From Pontederia crassipes (lineage: Eukaryota > Streptophyta > Magnoliopsida > Commelinales > Pontederiaceae), in the NCBI GenBank assembly GCA_030549335.1, contig CM060198.1, positions 52,388,995-52,452,994 of the forward strand: 64,000 bases of DNA, read 5' to 3'. The notes beneath the pieces were generated by a model. That model did not search any database. It had not been told where the DNA came from and saw nothing but the letters and a program-made list of their open reading frames with translations. Positions 1 to 11,653 of this stretch are shown here, piece after piece. Within the stretch, counting starts at the first letter, position 1. The number at the start of each line of letters is the position of its first letter. The translations under genes and the position numbers were made by a program.

Positions 1-629
1 TTCTTGTACAGCACATGTATTATGCACACACCATTTGTGCTAATAATTAAAAAGTGTCGATGACTAATTAAAATGTATGTTATATTAACATCCAACTAAT
101 TAATTTATAACAAGGAAAAGAAGCAATGTTCTATTCCACTTTTTCGTCATTAACTGCACTTTTTTATAAAATAAGTTTCTAGAACATAATTTTGTGTATT
201 GTTTAAAATAATTTAACATTGAAGAAAATGATAGTTATTGTGAACAATTTCTGTTGGCAGAAAAAAAAATAGAAAGATGAAGTGTGGAGTGACGAAAATA
301 AAATATAACAATGGAAAATTATAACTAGTATAAAAACCAGGTAAGAATATTACAACGAAACGTATTGGGGGGGGGGGGGGGGGGGAGGGGGGGGGGGGGG
401 ATGGGGATGGAATATGTCTAAAAAAAATAAACTAAAAAAGGAGTTGATAAGTTTATATATAGCTACTGGGTTTAATAAGAAGATTTGGACATTAAATGCA
501 CCAAATATGATTATGAATACATTGCAATCATCCATGAATAAATTTTTCATTATAGTTCATTAGTTGTTGTAGTCAAAGAATATAAAATAATTAATCTTAA
601 TCGTTTAAATTTTTAGCAAGAATGATTAG

Positions 630-631
<2 letters not shown>
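1..631. other. AT-rich intergenic sequence
   Basis: No convincing gene is present. The stretch is AT-rich and holds a long G homopolymer (listed separately). The short proline-rich open frame reading through that homopolymer is an artefact of the repeat. Confidence 0.6.
367..400. repeat. Poly-G tract
   Basis: A run of 34 bases is all G except for one A at about 386. It could form a G-quadruplex on the plus strand. Its exact length is likely to be unreliable because homopolymers of this size are hard to sequence. Confidence 0.9.

Positions 632-684
<53 letters not shown>
632..684. repeat. (AT)n microsatellite
   Basis: About 26 uninterrupted AT units. Similar arrays recur at 11.62, 17.07 and 35.89 kb. 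Confidence 0.95.
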
Positions 685-689
<5 letters not shown>

Positions 690-824
690 TCTGCATCGAG
701 ATCATCATCAAGCCTCCACTATTATTTATCTTTTTCTTCCATTTTTTGAGTATTTATTCATTTTAAACTTGGTACGTTAGAAATTAACCTATTAAACTTC
801 TGTTGTTATTAGCCTAATTACTAT

Positions 825-1600
825 CTAGTTTAACTCAATTACGCTTCACGTAATTTAAATATATTTTAAAAATAATTTTAAATAAATAAATAAATATAAT
901 ATATTTTATATTTATAAATGCAATTTGTAATATATAATTACTCTTTTTTCTAACATACATTATATTTATAAATATCTTACACTATGAATTAAACTAAATA
1001 TTATTTAAGTTTACATTTTAAAATATTTAAGGTGATTACAAAAAAAAGTTGTTTCTTTCATAATATTAGAATAAGTATTATTTTACATTTATGCATGTGT
1101 GTTAAAAGTATATTACAACTTTCTATCGATAATTAGTAAACATTTTATCTAAAACAAAATCATGTATTTATAAGTATTGAATTTTTTAAATCTTATCTAA
1201 ATAATATTTAATGTTGATATGGTTAACATATGTGATATTTCAAATTAAAAAATAATTATGACTCTTCATATTCATTGTGACTTTTTAAATTCAAAAATAA
1301 TCATTATATTTATATATTGTTATTTTCTATAAAAAATATAATGAAATATAAAGAATCAATATGTAATTTGTGAAAATTTAATCATGTTTCTAAAATTTTA
1401 GTAAACATAAAGATGCATTTATATATATTTTTTTAGTATTAAAAAAATACAATATAACATAATATAAAGAGCCAACTTATAATTTATGAAAATTTAATCA
1501 TGAGGTTGGATTTAACACACATTAATTAAGGATGCATTTATGCATAATTATTTGTTATTATAAATTAAAAAATGAATATAAAGTGTCAATATAATTATTT
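825..1600 (-). mobile_element. Helitron-like 3' end and AT-rich tail, minus strand
   Basis: Read on the minus strand, a short hairpin (ATTACGTGAAGCGTAAT, about 838-854) is followed by TTGAGTTAAACTAG. This closely matches the end of the Helitron at 39.4-42.1 kb, which has GCACGAAGCAC followed by the same GATTGAGTTAAACTA. The AT-rich sequence up to about 1600 is an inverted relative of the tails at 8.2-9.1 kb and 41.6-42.0 kb, sharing words such as CATGATTAAATTTTCA. The base after CTAG is A rather than the usual T, and no 5' end was found, so this is a damaged copy and its upper limit is approximate. Confidence 0.45.
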
Positions 1601-1942
1601 GCAGGGGCAGGACCATGCTGATGACCATCGGTGCTTGGCTTGATTGTTAACTGCTAGAAATATACTTTAATCAGGTGTCGTGGCATGAAGATGGGGGCGA
1701 CTGGCCGTAAGGGATAAGCCATAAAGAGTGATTAGGTAACACAACTTAAACATTGCTTCAACTATAGTACATGCCAAGCCACACAGACACGAGCAATTAC
1801 TATGAGCCCTGGTAGTAGACTGTACTTCCCATGCAATGGCCAAGTTGTCTTCATAATTTTTATTTATATTATTGTATTAGGCTCAGATTTTGACCTTTCC
1901 TTCACTGCTCACAAAGGCCACAAGTTAATGATATAAATATCT
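1601..1942. other. Intergenic sequence without recognised features
   Basis: Unique-looking sequence of mixed composition between the Helitron tail and the copia element. No open frame or repeat could be assigned. Confidence 0.5.
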
Positions 1943-1947
1943 ATAAC

Positions 1948-2308
1948 TTTTAGAATTTCTACACGAGAGAAATTATGCATCATGAGAAAATTGGAGAGAT
2001 TTAAGACGGCGCAGAATTTTATTAGATGAAAAAAATAGAAGAGGATTACAAGATCATATTTATTTCTCTTTGGACCTTTAGGGAGTTTATATAGACACTC
2101 CCTTTAACAGATGATAGAATTTAGAGATCAACTGTAACTTTATATTAATCTTAAAAATAGGACACTTACCTTGTAATAAAAAAATAAATCAATTCCTTAA
2201 CAATCTCATGATAAGAAAATATATAGAATATGTCAGACAGATTTTCTTTTACTTCTTCGGATTCAAACAGATTTTCAGTTAAAATAGGATTCAATGCATT
2301 ACTTAACA
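1948..2308 (-). repeat. 3' LTR of the copia element
   Basis: This is the partner of 4813-5173 with the same 361-bp length. Its outer end has decayed: TTTTAGAATTTCT replaces TGTTAAGATTTCT. The inner end TTAACA is intact. Confidence 0.85.
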
Positions 2309-2320
2309 AATCTCCACCTT
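2309..2320 (-). other. Polypurine tract of the copia element
   Basis: The minus strand reads AAGGTGGAGATT immediately before the 3' LTR. This is a typical plant copia plus-strand primer. Confidence 0.75.
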
Positions 2321-2329
2321 GAATTGAAT

Positions 2330-4747
2330 CCTACAATCAGATATCTAATACTCTCTGCCGTCAGTCCCTGTTCTGATTCTGCACATGCGATAACATCCTT
2401 GTAGCTTGATCTGACGATTCTACCTCTTCAACTACTTGGAATGCATACGCCACCATGTCCTCAAAGACATAACGCTTAGGAGGACCTACTTATCTACGAG
2501 CACGTTCTGCAGCAAGACTTGTCGTTGCTTTTTCTACTTGTTCTTCAAACTCTGGCTGTTCAATCTGATGAGATTCTTCTGGTCCATTTTGAATTAGGGT
2601 TAATGCAAACTCCACATATTTGTTGACACCCTCTTCTACTGAGTCAACAACATCTGATTTCTGCTTGAGCATAAACATTTCATCAAAAGATATGTTTCTA
2701 CTGTGAATAATATTGTGCTATGAGAGTGACCAAATTCTGAAGCCTTTTACACCTACACCATATCCCACAAAGATTTCTTCTTTAACCCTTGGTTCCAACT
2801 TTCCTTTACTAACATGATAATATGTTGGACATCCAAAGACTTTCAGATTAGTATAATCAGTAGAGTTTCCTGACCATACCTCAATGGGAGTTTTTAGATC
2901 GATCGCGGTTGCAGGACTCCGATTGACAAGATAGCATGATGTGCTAACAGCCTCAGCCCAGATTCATTTGTTCAGACCAGAATTAGAGAGCATGCACCGT
3001 GCCATCTCCAGAAGAGTTCTGTTCATGCGTTCTGCTACATCATTTTGCTGTGGTGTATCTTTGACGGTGCGATGTCTGGAAATGTCTTCGTCCTTGCAGA
3101 ATCAATCAAATTTAGACGAACAGAACTTCAAGCCGTTATCGATACGAAGACGTTTCACTTTTCTCGATGTCCGATTCTCCACCAGAATCTTCCATTGCTT
3201 GAAAGTTTTGAATGTCTCGCTCTTGTGCTTCATCATGAATACCCATATCATCCATGAGTAATCATCTATCACAGATAGAAAGTATCTAGAACCTCCAAGA
3301 GATGAAACACGAGAGGAGCCCCAACAGTCAGCGTGAATGTAATCGAGTGTTGCCTTCGTCTTGTACACGACTTTACTGAATTGATATTATTTTTGCTTGT
3401 AAAAAATACAGTACTTGCAGAATCCAATTTCAGATATCTTCTGGCCATCTAGAAGATTGCGCTTGCTGAGAATGTTCATCCCTTTTTTACTCATATTCTA
3501 AGTCGTATGTGCCACAACTTGGATGCTTCTGATTCTGATTTGGACGAACTACCTACTATAGTCACGCCAAAAATTACTGTGCCTTGTAGTATGTACAAGG
3601 ACTTTTGTCTGACTCCTCTCATGACTTCAACATCACCCTTAGTGACCGTGAGAACATCTCCTACAGCATCTATCCGACATTCTTTGAAGTCCAGAACTCC
3701 TAATGATATCATATTTTTCTTCAATTACGAAACATGACGGACCTCTGTCAATGTTCTCACCCGATTGTCATGATTCTGATTTGAATTGAGCTGATTTCAA
3801 CTATTTTACAGGCTGCATCATTGCACATGATGACATTTTCGCCATCAATATTCTGATAAGTTGAGAACCACTTTCTGTACGGAGTCATATGATAGGAACA
3901 TCCTGAGTCGAGAACCCAACTCTCCTCCAAATATCTCTGATCAGACACCATAAGAGCCAAATCATCATCAGATTTGCTATTCTGATGAGCTACTGCAGTA
4001 ACCATGTCTTTCTTCTTTTTCTTAGGGCAATCCTTCTTTCAGTGATCCGGTTCTTTGCAGTAGTTGCAGATGTCCTTCGGATTGATGTTCTTCTTTGACT
4101 TACCGTTTTTAGGATTTGTCTTCTCTGCGATTGTTACCAACCCTGCGGCCTGAGTCTCCACAGCCTTTTCAGATGCCTTATAACGAACGAGTATGTAAAC
4201 TCGATCTTACTTCATCCAGAGTAATTGTATCTCTTCCAATGATAACAGACTGAACGAAATTTTCGTATGACAGAGGAAGAGCCACCAACAGAAGTAGGGA
4301 AGCATCTTCATCCTCAATCTTCACATCTATGTGTCGTAATTCCATCAATAAAATATTCATCTAATCAAGATGATCTTTCAGAGGGGTACCTTTTTGCATG
4401 CGGAGGGCAAACAGACGTTGCTTCAATAGCAACTTGTTGGTCAAAGACTTGGTCATGTAGAGACTCTTAAGTTTCGATCACAGATCGATCGTTGTTTCTT
4501 GATCATCGACTTCGATAATAACCTCATCCGTCAGACAGAACAAGATTATAGAGTACACCTTCTCTTCTTGTGCCACTAAATTTGCGAGGTCGGACTTCTT
4601 TTCTTTGCCCTTCGAGTCTTCCTTCTTTGGTTTGTTCTTCGGCATATTCGCGAGCGACGCCCAAACTCCTTGTTGTTTCAGAAGTGCCCTCTTCTTGATC
4701 TGTCAGAGGCTGAAACTATTTCGTCCTGTGAATTTCTCGATGTTCAT
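2330..4747 (-). pseudogene. Copia gag-pol remnant
   Basis: Gag starts at 4747 with MNIEKF and continues through the UBN2-type gag domain (KSLYMTKSLTNKLLLKQRL, later LLMELRHIDV). A CCHC zinc knuckle near 4040-4070 is interrupted by a stop codon. The protease signature DSGCSYHM lies near 3900. A GAG-pre-integrase segment (YILQGT) is at about 3590. The integrase core follows from about 3350 (HADCWGSSRVSS, VIDDYSW, RIDNG) to about 2900. The frame then passes through VFGCPTYY (about 2840) and stops near 2490, directly before the purine tract. Several stops and frame shifts are visible. No reverse transcriptase motif (YVDD) occurs, so pol has lost its 3' half by internal deletion. Confidence 0.85.
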
Positions 4748-4797
4748 GTTGTGCGATGTCATCTCTACGTCTGACGGAGGATCGACGATAAAGCCTC

Positions 4798-4809
4798 GCT
4801 CTGATACCA
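4798..4809 (-). other. Primer-binding site of the copia element
   Basis: The minus strand reads TGGTATCAGAGC three bases inside the 5' LTR. This is the standard plant copia PBS, complementary to the 3' end of initiator methionine tRNA. Confidence 0.85.
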
Positions 4810-4812
4810 GTT

Positions 4813-5173
4813 TGTTAAGATTTCTGCACGAGAGAAATTATGCACCGCGAGAAAACTTGAGAAATTTAAGGCAACGCAGAATTTTATTAGATGGAAGAAA
4901 CGGAAGAGGATTACAATATCAGATTTATTTCTCTTTGAACCTCTAGGGAGTTTATATAGGCACTCCCTTTAACAGATGATAAAAATTAGAGACCAACTGT
5001 GACTCTATATTAATCCCAAAAATAAGATACCTATTTTGTAATAAGGAAATAAATTAATTCCTTAATAATCTCGTGATAAGAAAATATATAGAATATGTCG
5101 GACAGATTTCATTTTACTTCTTAGGATCCAAACAAATTTTTAATTAAAGTAGGATTGAAAATATTAATTAACA
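4813..5173 (-). repeat. 5' LTR of the copia element
   Basis: The LTR begins TGTTA and ends TAACA, the usual TG...CA termini. It aligns over its whole length with the LTR at 1948-2308, with scattered substitutions. A TATA-like TTTATATAG word lies inside in the plus reading, as it does in the other LTR. Confidence 0.85.
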
Positions 5174-5178
5174 ATAAC

Positions 5179-6412
5179 ATATATATATATATATACTCTT
5201 TCGAAAGCAAAAGTAAAGTAGTGAACAAAGTGATAGAGACAAACAAATAATAAAGAACAGATAGACACAACTACAGGCGGAGGGACAGAGAGAAAAGATG
5301 AGAGGAAGGAGAGAGAGAGGTGAGTATGGTGGTGCATCCTTTCAATGATGCCTGCTTCTCCAACACCAAAAGTCATGGAATCACAACTGTAATATTCTTG
5401 AGTTTTGACTTTTGACATAGGATTCATGGTGGCATATGTTTGGAAAGTTTCTTCCTCTTATGGCTGGTGTAGCTTATCTCCTTCGATTTATCATTGTTGC
5501 TGCATGGCGGCCACTACGACAGGAGCTGAAGACATCTGACTCTTCTTTCTTATATGTACTTTGCATGGATGTACAGGGGTTGATATAATCTTGTTTGGCC
5601 GCAGATTTGTTTGATCCGTACTCTGCATTGATGTATAGGATCTATTATAATCTTAATTGGCGGCAGCAACATAACTGGATTCTCCATTGCGCGTCCAATG
5701 GGAGCCCTTGGGATGGCGCGCGGGCTGGAAACTTGCAAGACGGCGGCGGGGAAGGTTCTTGGGAGAAGTTTGGGGGAAAGGAGGTAGCGATCAGGAGAGG
5801 CCACGCAAAGGTAGCTGGGGGATAAGAGCTTGAGGAGATAGAATGGTAGAAGCTTGTCATGGTTGGATGGGAGCCAGAGAAGGATGAGACAATTTAGCCA
5901 AAGATGGAGCGCTCTTATTGCACATCAGGACTCCAACACTATCTTAGCATATTATATAGCAACAGATATTCAGTTATATGACTGTTCTTTTCCTCTTCCC
6001 AAAAAAAAATGTGTGCTGTTAGTAAATAAAAAAAACTTATGTACAAAAGTAACTTATGTTTTTGGAAAATTATGATACCTCTTTCATAGGGTGTAGGTTA
6101 TTAATAGGAGAGAAAATGGAAGAAGTATTGGATAAAATATAAAAAAGAAAAATAACAATGGCATGGCTGAAGGATAGTGATTTGAAACTGTCATATAAGC
6201 TCAGCTTCTTATACTCTCACATAATGATACCTTTTCATATTCCAAATTATAAAAAAAATGTGGATAAAAGGATAAATGACAAAAAATTGAGAAAAATGAT
6301 AAAATGCAATGTTGAATTGTACGCATTTTGAAACTGACAGTTGGTGTTTGGCTTTATATAAATACAAGATTATTCATCTCTCTCTCCTCTTTCTCCCTCC
6401 GTGTGTGTTTGT
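5179..6412. other. Intergenic sequence with a GC-rich island
   Basis: No recognised gene. A GC-richer island at about 5590-5830 gives overlapping open frames of 70-85 codons on both strands, none resembling a known protein. It could be the 5' part of a decayed gene. The flanks are AT-rich. Confidence 0.4.
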
Positions 6413-6845
6413 GTGTTCACGGAATCGGATTGGGCCTGACCCGAATTTGGTCGGGTCGGGGATTGGGAGGTCGAACCGATCCAATCTGACCTGGGTTGGG
6501 TGGTTGGATTACTCAATCATCCAATTTTTTTATTTTTTCTTGCTATTTTTTATTTTATTTAATATAAATATATTATTTGATACTATTTTAAAATCATAAA
6601 ATAACTTTTAAATTGTTTAACATTATTTTTGCAATTAAAATATTTTATTTCAATTGTTTAAAAATTCTTTAAATCAAATATAAGCATAAATTTGAATAAA
6701 AAAGAAAAAAATTAAAAAAAAATCGGGTTGGTTGGATCGAGTCGGGTTGAAAAAATCCAACTCATACCCGACCCGACATGATCGGATCGAATTCGGATCG
6801 GATCGAATCGAGTTCACGGTCAACCAGACCGATGAACACTCCTAA
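6413..6845. mobile_element. Non-autonomous hAT-like element with GGGTCGGG termini
   Basis: The left part (6413-6510) and right part (6722-6845) are GC-rich, imperfect inverted copies with GTGTTCAC, TCGGATTGGG, GGTCGGGTCGGG and their complements. They flank an AT-rich core of about 200 bp. The right end reads GATGAACACTCCTAA. Plant genomes carry many short hAT-type elements with GGGTCGGGT-like ends and this architecture. No clear 8-bp target duplication was found, so the borders are approximate. Confidence 0.5.
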
Positions 6846-7407
6846 ATATCTCTCTATCTCTCACAGAAGACCTCTTTTATATACCCCCTCCTCTCCTTCC
6901 CCCTCATTCTCCACCCCACATCAATCGATCCCATTTCTCTTCTTTTGTCCGCCATGGGCTCCGTCCACCGCTGATGCACCGTCAATGTCCATGTTGCATT
7001 CTTCGCCTTCCCCTTCGGCATGCAAGCCGCGGTGCTCTTATCCGTCGCCTGCTGCCTCGGATTTAAACAATGATTCATAATCCAAATTTAGTCATAAAAC
7101 ATGTTGTGTCGGATTTGGACAATAAAGAAATATTTTTTTCACTTTGAAAAATTATGTCATTTTAATTAATATAATTTTTGTATATTTATAAATCAAGCAT
7201 TATAGTATCTTATGATATTTATTTTTCAGTAAGAGCATTTTTATTTTATTGCCATTTTTTCGAACTTATATGAAATATACTTATATAATTTTATACACAT
7301 TATAAATGTTCAAAACACATATATAAATAATATATATTTTATACAAATTAATTTTAGCTAGTGCTTCACCCGGTTCTTTGGATGGCAAAAAAAATAAATA
7401 AATAAGA

Positions 7408-7611
7408 CAACTCTTCGAAGTTGATGTCGAAGCCGGCGACAACAGGGTCGAAATGGTCCCCGGGATGAGCAAGGTGGCGGAAAGGCCACGAGCATATATA
7501 GGCTGTCTAGCCATGTAGGTGGTGGCGGCGGATCCGCTCTGCCATCTCCACCATGGATATGAGGTGGTCGGCGCCGGGCATGGACATGAACACGAGCTTG
7601 GCCTTTGCCAT
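7408..7611 (-). pseudogene. UDP-glycosyltransferase N-terminal fragment
   Basis: On the minus strand from the ATG at 7611 the frame reads MAKAKLVFMSMPGADHL and then SMVEMAERIRRHH. This matches the first beta-strand and helix of family-1 plant UGTs (pattern K-V-V-x-x-P-x-P-G-x-G-H-L-x-P-x-V-E-x-A-K). A stop codon follows after about 34 residues. In the same frame a further piece reads HPGDHFDPVVAGFDINFEEL before similarity ends near 7408. The acceptor and donor sugar domains, including the PSPG box, are absent. This is a relic rather than a gene. UGT is the best reading, but only the N-terminal signature supports it. Confidence 0.5.
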
Positions 7612-8221
7612 TGTTAAGCACTGAAGCTTCTTCAAACCATGTGATGTTGATCAAATGCGAGTGTCGTTTGTGAACATTGGTTTACTATATAACAAGAAAC
7701 TTTGATGGGTTTCAAGGCGATAAGGTGGAAAGATGAAACGTTGGTGGAAACAAGAAATCTTTTGTCAAATGTTCGAGAAATAAATTATGTGCAACACAAA
7801 AAAAATATTATTTTTTATATAAGTTGTCTATGCATAATACACCACGTTTGCTATACAATTTTATTAACTCAAAATTGTGTTAATTTTATTAACTCGCGAG
7901 TAACCCGATGGTGCATAATATTTACGTGAAGTTGAACCTTTGTTTTATTATTAGTATAGTAATTGCATGTTTGCTAATTGGTATGCCTATTTTACGTGAT
8001 ATTACACGAATAAAAAATATAGAAATTTATCTCTATATAGTTAATATTAGTTTTACTATTTAAGGAAGAAATTAATCAGTAACAGATATTTAAAAGTGCC
8101 GGAATTAGTATGCCAAATAAATATATAAAAAACAAGAAATGTAATGAAACAAGCATTGTAGTGACAAGTTCAATTTTAATTAGTTGTGCCTCAACTATAC
8201 AGTCTAAGTACTTCTTGTACA
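7612..8221. other. Intergenic AT-rich sequence
   Basis: No gene or element could be assigned. Short open frames here lack any family resemblance. Confidence 0.5.
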
Positions 8222-9084
8222 TCTTATATTTATCCTTTCCCTATTCTTCATTATCTTTTTTACTTCTTTTTTTTGAATTATTTTAATATTTACCTTTGAC
8301 TTCATGCATTATGATAACTTAAGTCTATTAATTATTTTTTAAATTTAAAAGTCATATATTTTATATATACTTAACTCCATTAATTGTCTTTATTAATATT
8401 AAGAGTTATAATTATTTTAAATTTGAAAAATCACATATCTTAACATATGACATTTGATTTATGTTAATCATTTGTTTATTAAATTTTATTAAATTTATAT
8501 TTATAATAATATATAAATGCATCCTTAATTAATATGTATTAAATTTAACATCATGATTAAATTTTCATAAAATACAAGTTAGTTTTTTATATCCCACTAT
8601 ATTTTTAATAATAAAAAATACTAATATATAAATGTATCATTCTTCCTTTATACTTTATTTTCTTTTTTCTCCTTTTTTGAATTATTTTATTGTTTCTCTT
8701 TGACTTCATTCATTATGATAAAAGTCTATTAATTATGATAACTTAGGTATATTATTTTTTAATTTAAAAATCACATATTTTATATCTACTTAACCCCATT
8801 TATTTATTTTATTAATATGAAGAGTCATAGTTATTTTGAATTTGAAAGATCACATATCTTAACAAAATGACATTTGATTTATGTTAATCATTTGTGTATA
8901 AAATGTTAATATCATAATAAAATGTTCATAAATTACATATTGATTCTTTATATTACATTAAATTTTTATTTATAATAACAAATAATAATATGCAAATGCA
9001 TCTTTTGTCTAATATTCTCTCCATGACAAATAATAAATATTATCGCATCTTTATCAATTGCGCGAAGCGCAAGGTTTTCACTAG
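8222..9084 (+). mobile_element. Helitron 3' region with duplicated AT-rich units
   Basis: The 3' end is clear. A hairpin TTGCGCGAAGCGCAA (9058-9072) is followed by CACTAG, with host T at 9085, which matches the Helitron rule (hairpin, then CTRR, insertion between A and T). Upstream lie two diverged copies of a unit of about 420 bp (about 8222-8636 and 8637-9055), each with a CT-rich start, ATTATGATAACTTA-like words and CATGATTAAA-like words. The same tail recurs at 41.6-42.0 kb and inverted at 0.8-1.6 kb. A possible 5' end is A|TCTTATATTTAT at 8221/8222, but it lacks the ATAAAG extension of the better 5' ends and is uncertain. Confidence 0.55.
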
Positions 9085-9338
9085 TTTCATCATAATATCG
9101 ACCTGAAGATTATACATGCATGATATTTCTGCATTGGGATGTGATATATTTTAGTGGCCAAATTTTAGCTGCCATCTATACGCGCAATTCAATGCGTGAA
9201 TATTCGATAATCAAATATGATTATAATCATCAATGAATAAATCTTCCATTATACATTGCTGCAAGTAATCAAAATTAACTGAAGATTGTATATGCATTAT
9301 TCTTGCAATCAGATCATGTGCTTGTTTTAGTGGCCAAT

Positions 9339-11253
9339 TGTAATGCCCCCAAATCGACCAATGCCATATGACGAGAATCTCTCTGAAGGCGCTACGAAAA
9401 ATACTAACTTTGACTAACAATTGACCAAATCTCAATTAAAACGATGACAAGTCAGCAATAAGAATAAAAAGAAAAAATAGGAATATCATAGTAGCAGAAG
9501 TCTCAAAGAACTATAAAATCTTCGTAATAGGAATCATATCTGAATTACATCCAAGTTCATGAATGTGGAAAATAGAGAAAAGATAACTAGACTCCTTTGT
9601 CAGTTCATGTGCTTTATTATCGTCCGATCTAGTCGTGGCGCACGATCTCGATACCATCACTCACCTGGGCCTGTGAAAATCAACACAGGGGAGGAGGTCC
9701 TCTTGTAAGCTATACAGCCTAGTGGGAAATCAATATAGTACACAATGCATAACAATAAACAGAATTAGTCAGAATCGGTAATCACTTATAATAAAAACAA
9801 GTAGAGAGCATAAGATCATTTGATTGGAATATCAATAGGTAGAAGAGATCATGGATCATATAATCATGAGAGGTTACAGTAATCATGCTGGATTAATAAT
9901 CATGCTTCACTTATCATCATCATACTCATGTCATTTGTACATACTCTTTATCCTTATACCTCTTTCTTAGCATTACATGACTTTAGGTGCCTTTAACTTT
10001 TTAAGGTTTTACGCCAAGCAAAATAATACAGCCTTGTGCAGTCTATGGATGATCAAGCCATGGCTAAGAGAGCGACTCTTCGATATAAGCACTTAGCATG
10101 GGCTGGCCACCCTCTCTTTATCTTTTCATCTTTCTTAATTAAACACTTTATCCATTCATCGTTCTTTCATTCTATAAGAGGATTGGATCACTGGACAGAT
10201 CAATAACAAGATAAATGATTCAGTCATACAACAGTTCAATCAGTAGAGAATAGCATATAACAATCATAGAAAGAAACTAGATCAATCAGCAAACAAAAAT
10301 GAAATCTGCTTAAGGTTCGGTCGACCGATTCTCCCTGATCGGTCGACCGACTTCTGGGCACCGGTCGACCGATATCTTTGAATCGCTCGATCGATGGGTC
10401 TAATTCAGTTCAATGGTTCTCGATCGGCTAACTCTCGGAATCGGTCGACCGATATGTCTAGATCGGTCGACCGATAGTGCTTTTCGGTCGGCCGATCGGT
10501 CGACCTATGAACAAGCTCGGAAGAACTGATCGGTCGACCGATCTCTATCGGTCGGTCGACCGATTTTCATATCATCGGTCAACCGATATTTTTGGAACAG
10601 TCGACCGGTCAGCATAAAAACAAAATCGGACAGAAACCAAATTTTCAGAGATTTTCAATCCTAAATGCATTCCCAGCTCACAAACAGTCATCTAAACGTA
10701 GAGTAACGATACAAACACATCCATAGTCACAGAGAAGCACAAATCAGAGATCAAACATTAAGAATGCAATCAAACACTTCATTTCATTCAATCTTTCCAT
10801 TTGGCCATAAGCATTCCATTCTAGCCTAATCCTATTTAGGTTATGCAGGGGGATTCCGGATTCACCCACATCTTTTCGTGATTGATTCTTGCTTGAAACC
10901 CCTCCGGTCACCGACGGTTGTCCTCCCCTTGTTGTCCACCACCTACGAGGCAATCCGGTAGGAGAAAAGGTAAGGGAATGACATTAAAAATTGAAGGGAG
11001 TGCAGAAATGAAGAAAAACCTTGAAGAAACCCTGCTGGAGCTCCCTTGCTCTTGTTGGTTGGAGTGTGCTTGGGGGAGAAGAGAGAAAAGTGAGGAAGAG
11101 GAAATGAGAGGATAAGGTGAGCTTTAGGGCACTAACGCTTTTATAGATTAGATTTTGGGCCTATAATGCTAATGGGCTCCATTATGAGTTATGGTTGATG
11201 GTTTTAAAAACTTGAATTTATATTTTATATTTATTTTTTTCTCAGTTATTACA
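9339..11253 (-). mobile_element. Solo LTR with perfect 5-bp target duplication
   Basis: The 1915-bp unit starts TGTAATGCCCCC and ends GTTATTACA, so both tips carry TGTAAT/ATTACA. It is flanked by the exact direct repeat CCAAT at 9334-9338 and 11254-11258. No internal retrotransposon coding sequence is present, so this is a solo LTR, the usual product of recombination between two LTRs. A TATA box on the minus strand (CTATAAAAGCG, about 11135-11145) followed by CT-rich leader sequence sets the orientation as minus. Plant Ty3/gypsy LTRs are often this long, but no coding sequence remains to prove the superfamily. The palindrome array at 10315-10615 lies inside it. Confidence 0.82.
10315..10615. 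repeat. Array of TCGGTCGACCGA palindromes
   Basis: About ten copies of a perfect or near-perfect palindrome (core TCGGTCGACCGA, often extended to ATCGGTCGACCGAT) occur in 300 bp at irregular 20-45 bp spacing. Each holds a GTCGAC core. Variants include ATCGGTCAACCGAT and TCGGTCGGCCGA. The spacers are not conserved, so this is not a simple tandem repeat. It lies in the transcribed part of the solo LTR. Confidence 0.9.
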
Positions 11254-11258
11254 CCAAT

Positions 11259-11619
11259 AGTGGTCTCCTCCCTCCCTTCCCCCGGCATTTCATGGCTCAA
11301 TTAAATCCAAGAACTCTATGTATATAATTCAGGTCCTTCCGTTACAACAATATCAATTCTTATCCATCTCCATCTCTCCCAATTCAGCACTTTTTTTTCT
11401 TAAGAAAATGTGTAAGCCATCTGAGTCCCGAGCTCTCTGACATGTATTACATATGCATAATCAACTACACTTCTGTCAAAGTTGTAATTAGGATGCGTTA
11501 TTCCTGCCACCACCGTTTCTAATTTTTTTGTGTATATTCTCGTTTGTTCATTTTTTATTTCTTTTCTTGAAATATTTTTCCTCCACACAAGAACTTCATT
11601 TTTCATTATCACATGTCAT

Positions 11620-11642
<23 letters not shown>
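11259..11642. other. Intergenic sequence ending in an (AT)n array
   Basis: No gene was recognised. It ends in an (AT)n microsatellite (about 11621-11650), into which the next element inserted. Confidence 0.5.

Positions 11643-11651
<9 letters not shown>

Positions 11652-11653
<2 letters not shown>

Larger units (their letters stand above)
1948..5173 (-). mobile_element. Ty1/copia LTR retrotransposon, internally deleted
   Basis: The element is bounded by two LTRs, each 361 bp by the chosen borders, and by a 5-bp direct repeat ATAAC at 1943-1947 and 5174-5178. The coding sense is minus, so the LTR at 4813-5173 is the 5' LTR. A primer-binding site matching the classic plant tRNA-iMet type (TGGTATCAGAGC on the minus strand) lies next to it, and a purine tract lies inside the 3' LTR. 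The interior is only about 2.5 kb: gag, protease and integrase remnants are present, but reverse transcriptase and RNase H are missing. It cannot move by itself and would need enzymes from a related element. Confidence 0.88.

Noticed and set aside
350..550. Proline-rich open frame on the minus strand
   Set aside because: It is created by the poly-G tract and has no other protein-like content.
5595..5860. Overlapping open frames of 70-85 codons in a GC-rich patch
   Set aside because: Open on both strands through base composition alone. No family motif or splice-supported extension was found.
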